Of a stretch of DNA of 64,000 bases, positions 59,401-64,000 are shown one piece after another; position 1 is the first letter of the stretch; the number at the start of each line of letters is the position of its first letter. This stretch comes from Terriglobus roseus DSM 18391 (GTDB lineage: Bacteria; Acidobacteriota; Terriglobia; Terriglobales; Acidobacteriaceae): contig NC_018014.1 in NCBI RefSeq assembly GCF_000265425.1, positions 4,712,001-4,776,000 on the forward strand. Reading direction: 5' to 3'. The translations under genes were made by a program, and so were the position numbers. The notes under the pieces are model-generated. The model saw nothing but the letters and a program-made list of their open reading frames with translations. It did no database searches and was not told the origin of the DNA.

Positions 59401-59835
59401 GTGAATACCGTGATCACGTTGCAGAGCGGCATGCCCGTGACTGTGACGCAGGCCACCAATACGAACAGCTTCGCCGGTGTGGCGCTGATGCGGCCGAACC
59501 TGGTTGCGAATCCATCGTTGCCGAAGGAGCAGCGCACCAAGGCTCGGTTCTTCAACACGGCGGCGTTTGCGACGACGCCTCAGTTCCAGTTCGGTTCCGC
59601 GTCGCGTAACCCGGTGCGTGGACCGGCCTATCGCAACGGCGATCTTTCGCTGATTAAGCACACGATGCTTGGCGAGAAGACGGACCTGGAGTTTCGCGCG
59701 GAGTTGTTCGATGTGACGAATACACCGGGGTTTGCGCAGCCGAATGGTTCGTTTGGTACGGCTGCCTTTGGAAGCATCACGGCGACGGTTACGGATCCTC
59801 GTGTGGCGCAGTTTGCTTTGCGGTTGAGCCGGTAA
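56500..59835 (+). CDS. Oar-like TonB-dependent outer-membrane receptor
   Basis: 1,111 residues. Signal peptide (about 1-27, ending AHAQ). Then a carboxypeptidase-regulatory-like domain (30-110): ELRGRVVDRTGASVGGARVTL, GLYNFPQLVSGSYNLHV. The plug shows IPLNTRNFIQLAQLAPGV, RPRTNEYLFDGI and VPAEYGRFNGGVVNVATRSGSNQIHGSVFEYFRN. The long beta-barrel ends in a typical aromatic-poor strand, FALRLSR. This is the acidobacterial Oar/TonB type, thought to import large or sugar-containing ligands. A hairpin repeat follows. Ligand unknown. Confidence 0.9.
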   Translation: MPFRESSTRLRLCALALVACTVPAAHAQIAGELRGRVVDRTGASVGGARVTLTQTATSVQQSSTSSADGLYNFPQLVSGSYNLHVEHAGFASYDRNGITIATGGTVGLDATLAAAGSDAVTVSADAALLQSQTSNIATTIASGTVQAIPLNTRNFIQLAQLAPGVSLPPGTLLPRINGGRPRTNEYLFDGISALQPEPGQVAFFPILDSISEFTIVTNNVPAEYGRFNGGVVNVATRSGSNQIHGSVFEYFRNEALNARNWFANSTARKPMYRRNLFGATLGAPILHDRLFFFGDYQGVLQRIGVTRISTVPTVAQRAGIFTGTRIYNPNTTTTVGGRLTRTEFPNDVINVPLDPAAVALLARYPLPTSAGAANNYTRVANDDDHQQQFDVRVDGARGQHDRGFARYTYYHEVEQPATPLPDGSGAITGSVLGAGNVTGLTHITGQQVVLNETHTFNNALLNNFRLGYTRRGNTQAGTALGNTASNSLGVPGIPTNAAFSNALPLFTLTGLTQLGSSGSTFSQYQTSVGEVVDTLQWVRGAHSVKAGYDGRRYELNAIAPPNPTGSFAFTTTGTNIQGTTGATGGNALASFLLGQVDTFSIDLQARTIRPRDYIHEFFVQDDWRAMPNLTINAGLRWSLHMPSTEAHNQGAVFNLATQQLDYLGVNGNSRSARELHWGNVAPRFGFAYSPDTKTVIRAGFGIVFIDQSGITTPFTTPQYPFIQNVQQKTTDSYSAPFKLSNGPTVSPIAYTPDAGLGQSVYTATRKAGSGYVQQWNLAVQRALTNNLSVEVAYVGSHIVHVGIPDSNLNQLTGAQLAQGSALTATVANPYFGILPASSPLGTRTIAAGQLLKPYPRFQNVSIYRNNTGQTNYNAMEVKVEQRMSHNLSVLFGYTHSKLIDDASSVFSSTVLSSPNSSSLIAADTYRPYLERDSSNGDMPNVLTLAAVYALPKFAGHGFATVALGGWTVNTVITLQSGMPVTVTQATNTNSFAGVALMRPNLVANPSLPKEQRTKARFFNTAAFATTPQFQFGSASRNPVRGPAYRNGDLSLIKHTMLGEKTDLEFRAELFDVTNTPGFAQPNGSFGTAAFGSITATVTDPRVAQFALRLSR

Positions 59836-59878
59836 CGCGCGTCGGAACGGGACGTCGATCTTTCCCGATTAAGAAAAG

Positions 59879-59952
59879 CTCAACCTCAGCGGCTAAAGCC
59901 GACTTTCATTTCATGCACTGTTGGCATGGCTAAAGCCATGCCCCTCCGAAAG
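59879..59952 (+). repeat. Paired-hairpin intergenic repeat, copy 4
   Basis: CCTCAGCGGCTAAAGCCG, spacer of about 24 bases, then GGCATGGCTAAAGCCATGCC and CCTCCGAAAG. It lies directly after the TonB receptor gene. Confidence 0.85.
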
Positions 59953-59975
59953 CGAAATGACGGCTAGATCTGGTT

Positions 59976-60152
59976 CTACCGTCGGCTGAAGATCAGCCAG
60001 AGGATGCCGAGGAGTACCAGCAGGCCGATGCCGCCGGGCCAGATGAAGAAGCCGCCGTTGCTGGAGTAGCCCATCATCACGCAGCCGCTGAGTGCGCTGC
60101 AGGCACTGAGTCCGGTGATCAGCAACACCGTCGTACGAATCGATTGCTTCAT
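59976..60152 (-). CDS. 58-residue lipoprotein with C-terminal membrane helix
   Basis: 58 residues. The first 24 form a lipoprotein signal ending in LSGC, then a short Gly/Ser/Met segment and a second hydrophobic helix (about 40-54) ending in FSRR. AAAGGAG six bases before the ATG, and an ATGA overlap with the end of the upstream primase-polymerase gene, show cotranscription. Not recognised; possibly an envelope-anchoring or small signalling lipoprotein. Confidence 0.7.
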   Translation of the reverse strand: MKQSIRTTVLLITGLSACSALSGCVMMGYSSNGGFFIWPGGIGLLVLLGILWLIFSRR

Positions 60153-61522
60153 GCCTGCTCCTTTGCTTCGCGCCAGGCGCGGGTTGGGTCGTCGTCCGGG
60201 TCGGGCGTGCCCTGTGCGGGGCGCTGATCTTCCGGCACGTTTCGCAGGTTGATCCGGATGCGGTACCAGACGTAGGCCGATCCGCGCATGCGATCGACCA
60301 GCACATCATCCGGCGCGAGCAGCGCAGCCGCTTCGGGGTGCTGCTGCTTCCATCGCTCCAGTCCGGCCTCTGCGGCGGCCTTGTCGGCTGACTGCGCGAT
60401 GACGATGAGCGGCATCGTGGATTGTCTGCGGCCGGCGGCTGCGCGCTTCTTTGGAGCGGGGCTTTCTTCGGAACTCTCACCCTCTGCGACTGCTTTCTTG
60501 GCGGCACTCTTCTTCGCGCCGCTGCGGGCTTTCGAGGGTTGCACGCGGGCGGGCTCGCCTTCCATCTTGCGGAAGTGCGGCGGCCAGGGTGCGTCGCCGA
60601 TGCCTTCGGCCTCATCGCGCGCGGCCATCTCCAGCAGCGCGTCGAGCGTGCCTGCGTGGTCGTCCATTGCGGCCTGCGGGTCGCCGATCTTTGCGAAGCG
60701 GTCGGGCACGGTGTGCACGGTGAAGTCCGCGGGGTCGCAGGACATGACCTCGTCCCAACGCAGCGGCGTGCTCACGCGCGCGTCGGGCAGTGGGCGCACC
60801 GAGTAGGCGGAACACGTGGTGCGGTCCTTGGCGTTCTGGTTGTAGTCCAGGAAGACGCCGTGGCGCTCTTCCTTCCACCACTTGCTGCTGGCGAGTGGCG
60901 ACCGGCGTTCGACCGCACGTGCCAGTGCGAGTGCGGCGCGGCGGACCTCTGTGAAGGTCCATTGCGGCTGGATGCGGACGTTGATGTGGATGCCGCGCGA
61001 GCCGCTGGTCTTGGGCCAGCCGACCAGGCCGAGTTCGTCGAGCAGGGCCTTCACTTCCATGGCGACGGAGCGCACATCGTCCCAGGCGATGCCGGGCTGC
61101 GGATCAAGATCGACGCGCAGTTCGTTGGGGTGGTCGAGATCGCCGGTGCGGACGGGGTGCGGATGCAGCTCGATGCAGCCGAGGTTGACGATCCAGGCGA
61201 GGCCCGCGGCATCGTCCACGACGACTTCTTCCGCCGTGCGGCCGGATGGGAATGAGAGGGTCGCGGTCCGCAGCCAGTCGGGTTTATCGGCTGGGGCACG
61301 CTTCTGGTAGAAGGGCTCCTTCTCGGCGCCGTCGACGAAGCGCTTGAGCACGATGGGGCGGTCGCGGATGCCATTCAACGCGCCGGGCGCGACGGAGAGG
61401 TAGTAGCGCACGATGTCGATCTTTGAGAGCTGCACGCCGCGCGTGAAGTACGGTTTGCGCGGGTTGGAGACGCGCACGGTGCGCCCTTCGATCTCGAGCA
61501 GCTCTTCTTCGCCCTTCGCCAC
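60149..61522 (-). CDS. Stand-alone LigD-type primase-polymerase (NHEJ polymerase domain)
   Basis: 457 residues. The archaeo-eukaryotic primase fold of LigD polymerase domains shows IDIVRYYLSVAPGALN, RVDLDPQPG (the DxD that binds metals), TSGSRGIHINV, WWKEERHGVFLDYNQNAKDRTTCSAYSVRP. In full LigD this domain is joined to ligase and phosphoesterase domains; here it is alone, with a Lys/Ala-rich linker (about 325-370) and a C-terminal domain containing VWYRIRINLRNVP. GTG start with AGGAGG five bases upstream. No Ku or ligase gene is in the window. It probably fills gaps in DNA-end repair. Confidence 0.85.
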   Translation of the reverse strand: MAKGEEELLEIEGRTVRVSNPRKPYFTRGVQLSKIDIVRYYLSVAPGALNGIRDRPIVLKRFVDGAEKEPFYQKRAPADKPDWLRTATLSFPSGRTAEEVVVDDAAGLAWIVNLGCIELHPHPVRTGDLDHPNELRVDLDPQPGIAWDDVRSVAMEVKALLDELGLVGWPKTSGSRGIHINVRIQPQWTFTEVRRAALALARAVERRSPLASSKWWKEERHGVFLDYNQNAKDRTTCSAYSVRPLPDARVSTPLRWDEVMSCDPADFTVHTVPDRFAKIGDPQAAMDDHAGTLDALLEMAARDEAEGIGDAPWPPHFRKMEGEPARVQPSKARSGAKKSAAKKAVAEGESSEESPAPKKRAAAGRRQSTMPLIVIAQSADKAAAEAGLERWKQQHPEAAALLAPDDVLVDRMRGSAYVWYRIRINLRNVPEDQRPAQGTPDPDDDPTRAWREAKEQA

Positions 61523-61630
61523 GTTGGCCTCCTGAAATGCAATGAGTGTGATGCGGCACAGCCTGAGATCGTTCGTGACGCTGGCCTATGAAGCCTGCGT
61601 ATGGGGTGGCTGCTAGCATCGGACTCGGTG

Positions 61631-62443
61631 ATGGTCCCAATGTCCAGACAAATGTTGCAGCAGGCCGGCGTTCGACCCGCATCGCCTGCGTTGGTGCGGG
61701 CGTTCGCGGTGATTGCGCGGCGGCGTCTTCGGGGAGGCTTTCGTGCGCTCCGCATGCTGCATGCGGAGCGTCTGGCTCAGGCCGGCACGGGACCGCTGAT
61801 CGTCTATCTGAACCACCCCTCGTGGTGGGATCCGCTTCTGTGCCTCACGTTGGCAAGGACGCTGTTGCCCGATTGCATGCACCACGCCCCCATGAGCGCC
61901 GCATCGCTGCTGCGGTATCCCATGTTCGGCAAGCTGGGTATGTTTCCGGTCGATCAGGGTTCCGCGCGTGGCGCAGCGCAGTTTCTACGCAGCAGCCAGT
62001 CGGTGCTGGCAGCAGGGGGCGTACTTTGGATTACCGCACAGGGCCGCTTCAGCGATGTTCGACTTCGCCCCACGACATTGAAGGCAGGCCTTGGAACGCT
62101 GTTGCATCGCTTCCATGACACGACATCGATCACGGTGCTGCCGCTGGCAGTGGAGTACACGTTCTGGAACGGAGTGAAGCCGGAGGCACTTGTTGCCGCA
62201 GGAACACCGATTCCCGTGCATCGCATGGAGACGACGCACACCGCACGAACCTGGACGCAGCTGCTGGAAGAACACTTACAGACCACACAGGACGAATTAG
62301 CTGTTGCAGCCATGGACCGCGATCCGGCGATCTTCCAGACACTGCTGGACTCGGAGGGCGCCAGCCTGTGGCAGCGGCTGCGTGCCCGCATGCGTGGGGA
62401 ACTCGAAATGCCGGGCGCGGATCACACGACGGAGCCCCACTGA
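61631..62443 (+). CDS. PlsC-family acyltransferase
   Basis: 270 residues. The lysophospholipid-acyltransferase motif is NHPSWWDPL (H-x-x-x-W-D type block I), with block III-like DQGSARGAAQFL and GGVLWITAQGRFS. It lacks the N-terminal TM pair of many PlsC enzymes. Start ATG 61631 or GTG 61628 follows TAGCAT (61614-61619); ATG 61601 is possible. The stop overlaps the glycosyltransferase ATG (TGATG), so the two act together, possibly making an acylated glycolipid or carotenoid glycoside, as in CruC/CruD or CrtQ/CrtO pairs. Confidence 0.8.
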   Translation: MVPMSRQMLQQAGVRPASPALVRAFAVIARRRLRGGFRALRMLHAERLAQAGTGPLIVYLNHPSWWDPLLCLTLARTLLPDCMHHAPMSAASLLRYPMFGKLGMFPVDQGSARGAAQFLRSSQSVLAAGGVLWITAQGRFSDVRLRPTTLKAGLGTLLHRFHDTTSITVLPLAVEYTFWNGVKPEALVAAGTPIPVHRMETTHTARTWTQLLEEHLQTTQDELAVAAMDRDPAIFQTLLDSEGASLWQRLRARMRGELEMPGADHTTEPH

Positions 62444-63609
62444 TGCTCTTCGCATGGACAATCGCTTCCGCTGTGTGTGCTGCCATCCCCGCCGTGATGA
62501 CGGTGATGAACCTGCGTGAGTATCGCGAGCCGGCCGCAGCGACAGGCGAACGGCTGCCGGCGGTGACGGTCGTCATCCCCGCGCGCAATGAGGCGGCGGG
62601 CATCGCAGCGTGTGTGAGCAGCGTGCTGGCGTCGACTGGTGTGGATCTGCAGGTCGTCGTTGTGAACGATGCATCGACCGACGACACCGCGGAGATTGTG
62701 CGTGGCATGGCGAGGCAGGATGCGCGGCTGCGGCTGGTCGAGTCGGTGACGCTGCCGGACGGGTGGAACGGTAAGCAGCACGCCTGCTGGCAGGGCGCAC
62801 AGGCTGCTACTTCGTCGTTGCTGTGCTTTCTGGACGCCGATGTGCGACTGCATCCGGATGCGCTGGCTCGCACCGTGACGAGTATGGTGCAGGAGCGCGC
62901 GGCGTTGCTCAGCGGCTTTCCCCGGCAGATTACCGGTACGTGGCTTGAGGCGCTGCTGCTGCCGTTGATCCACTTTGTGCTGCTGGGGCTGCTGCCGATG
63001 CGTGCCCTGCGGCGCACGACCAAGCCCGCCTATGCTGCGGGTTGTGGGCAGTTTCTGCTGGTGGATCGGGAGGCGTACACGAAGAGCGGCGGCCATGAGG
63101 CGATTCGTCACACCATGCACGACGGCCTGCTGCTGCCGAAGCTGCTGCGTTCGCACGGCTATGCGACGCGGCTGGTCGACCTGACGGAACTGGCCGAGTG
63201 CCGCATGTACACCAGCGCGGCTGCCACCTGGAATGGCCTGAGCAAGAACGCGACCGAGGGCATGGCGGCTCCGGTTCGCATCGTGCCGATGACGTTGCTG
63301 CTGGGACTGGGGCAGGTGTTGCCGCTGCCATTGTTGTGGATGGCATGGGAGCGGACGCCTTTCATCATCCCATTCCTGGGACCGCCGATTCGCATTGGCA
63401 TGGCACCGGTTTGGTGGAGTGCGATCGCCGTTGCGCTGAGTTATCTGCCGCGGGTGATCAATGCCGCGCGCTACCGCCAGAGCTGGCTGAGTGCGCTGCT
63501 GCATCCTGTGGGTGTTGCGGTGCTGCTGGTGCTGCAGTGGGTGGCGCTGGGTCGCAAGCTGCTGGGCCGGCCGGCGACCTGGAAGTCGCGGGCTTATCCC
63601 TCGAACTGA
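62443..63609 (+). CDS. GT2-family glycosyltransferase with membrane helices, CrtQ/CruC-like
   Basis: 388 residues. N-terminal TM helix, then the GT-A core: VTVVIPARNEAAGIAACVSSVLA, VVVNDASTDDTAEIV (nucleotide side), LCFLDADVRLHPDAL (DxD metal site) and GCGQFLLVDREAYTKSGGHEAI. Three more TM helices follow (about 285-375). This order fits carotenoid/hopanoid-type polyprenol or lipid glycosyltransferases. It overlaps the acyltransferase gene upstream. Exact acceptor unknown. Confidence 0.8.
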   Translation: MLFAWTIASAVCAAIPAVMTVMNLREYREPAAATGERLPAVTVVIPARNEAAGIAACVSSVLASTGVDLQVVVVNDASTDDTAEIVRGMARQDARLRLVESVTLPDGWNGKQHACWQGAQAATSSLLCFLDADVRLHPDALARTVTSMVQERAALLSGFPRQITGTWLEALLLPLIHFVLLGLLPMRALRRTTKPAYAAGCGQFLLVDREAYTKSGGHEAIRHTMHDGLLLPKLLRSHGYATRLVDLTELAECRMYTSAAATWNGLSKNATEGMAAPVRIVPMTLLLGLGQVLPLPLLWMAWERTPFIIPFLGPPIRIGMAPVWWSAIAVALSYLPRVINAARYRQSWLSALLHPVGVAVLLVLQWVALGRKLLGRPATWKSRAYPSN

Positions 63610-63629
63610 CACCCGGCGGGTGCCGCGAG

Positions 63630-63728
63630 CTACCGGCGGTAGATTTCGCTGTCTCTCGACCGCAGGGCCACGACGCAGGGCAGGATCAGCACCGCAAAGA
63701 AAACAACACCGGCGAAAAAAGAGGGCAT
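63630..63728 (-). CDS. 32-residue single-span membrane peptide
   Basis: 32 residues with one hydrophobic helix of pattern FFxxxxFxxxLxLPCxVA and a charged tail (RSRDSEIYRR). Shares ten or more positions with the 29-residue peptide at 1182-1271. The frame is open further upstream without domain character. No strong ribosome site. Position is convergent with the glycosyltransferase gene. Function unknown. Confidence 0.55.
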   Translation of the reverse strand: MPSFFAGVVFFAVLILPCVVALRSRDSEIYRR

Positions 63729-63920
63729 GGCACGAAGCTTCACTTTCGCGGAGACGCTCGCGGCCTCCTGATACCAGAAGCATCGGCCAATTTCGCCAGA
63801 AGCAACATAGCCCCGCGGTGCAACAGGCGAGACAATTTGGGGATGCCTGGTGCTGCGTTTGGGTGAGGCCAAAACCGCTATCAGATGCCAACGGGATCGC
63901 GCGCCGATACAATGACGGTT

Positions 63921-64000
63921 GTGCCGATGAAGCCAGGCCGACGTGCCTCCACCGCAGTTCGCCCGCTCCTGCTCACCGCCGCGTGTGCCTGTACCGTTTT
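63921..64000 (+). CDS. N-terminal fragment of an exported protein (partial)
   Basis: A reading frame runs off the window end. From a GTG at 63921 or ATG at 63927 it encodes a basic N-region followed by LLLTAACACTV, a signal or lipoprotein-like segment. TACAAT at 63908-63913 is seven bases upstream of the GTG and overlaps an earlier ATG at 63912, which argues against that ATG as the start. Too short to identify. Confidence 0.45.
   Translation, partial: MPMKPGRRASTAVRPLLLTAACACTV

Noticed and set aside
62443..63609. Hopanoid-associated HpnB call for the GT2 protein
   Set aside because: No squalene-hopene cyclase or other hpn gene is in the window; topology alone cannot decide.
62422..63912. 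Long minus-strand frame opposite the glycosyltransferase
   Set aside because: Gln/Arg/His-rich shadow; the GT2 motifs are on the plus strand.
1..64000. CRISPR arrays, insertion sequences, prophage or integrase genes
   Set aside because: None seen: no regularly spaced direct repeats, transposase motifs or phage structural genes.

Overview
The window looks like chromosomal DNA of a Gram-negative, GC-rich acidobacterium, most likely order Terriglobales (Terriglobus, Granulicella or Edaphobacter type). The evidence is a 1,111-residue Oar-like TonB-dependent receptor with an N-terminal carboxypeptidase-like domain, lipid A/Kdo genes, an M13 peptidase, a tetraether-synthase-like radical SAM enzyme that fits the membrane-spanning iso-diabolic lipids known from these bacteria, and short palindromic intergenic repeats. 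I see no phage, insertion sequence, CRISPR array, rRNA or tRNA. The accessory signal is four toxin-antitoxin loci (one decayed) and the repeat family.

Layout. 1-7.7 kb: the end of an SGNH hydrolase, a sugar-phosphate isomerase-like protein, a 29-residue membrane peptide, asnS, an NAD(P)-binding protein, a secreted carboxylesterase, a DUF2007 protein, queC and a TPR protein. 7.7-13.6 kb: lepB plus an AsmA-like protein (+), then rlmB plus an M1-peptidase-fold protein that has lost its zinc site (-). 13.7-16 kb: an ECF sigma operon with a two-TM protein and a membrane zinc-ribbon protein, tail-to-tail with parDE. 16-26.5 kb: M13 peptidase, small secreted or membrane proteins, a chloroperoxidase-type hydrolase, a RidA/aminotransferase pair, a methyltransferase and a DUF4239 protein. 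26.5-28.7 kb: the radical SAM membrane-spanning lipid synthase candidate. 29-31.9 kb: a secreted protein, a 60-residue helical protein overlapping rlpA, an MNT antitoxin with a HEPN toxin relic, and a HIT protein.

31.9-36.8 kb is a tightly overlapping five-gene minus-strand envelope operon: waaA, lpxK, a GT9 heptosyltransferase-like gene, an ICMT/PEMT-like membrane methyltransferase and a DUF3108 protein. 36.9-47.9 kb holds a secreted protein and GNAT enzyme, brnTA abutting trmFO, a divergent VOC/TetR pair with a palindromic operator candidate, a KimA-like potassium transporter, hicBA, an outer-membrane barrel candidate and aspS. 47.9-55.3 kb holds an animal-type heme peroxidase, an MscS channel, three scattered DUF2892 paralogues, a Tat-exported isomerase-like protein, a secreted alpha/beta hydrolase and a membrane protein. 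55.3-64 kb holds a secreted protein, a zinc-ribbon protein, the TonB receptor, a stand-alone LigD-type primase-polymerase coupled to a tiny lipoprotein, an acyltransferase/glycosyltransferase pair and a second about 30-residue membrane peptide.

Common themes are envelope construction (Kdo-lipid A, RlpA, MscS, signal peptidase, candidate membrane-spanning lipids, glycolipid or carotenoid decoration), translation and tRNA/rRNA modification (AsnRS, AspRS, QueC, TrmFO, RlmB) and stress modules. Several genes have a good -10 hexamer 6-8 bases before the start codon, which suggests leaderless mRNAs. Functional calls rest on recognised motifs read by eye; no database search was possible.
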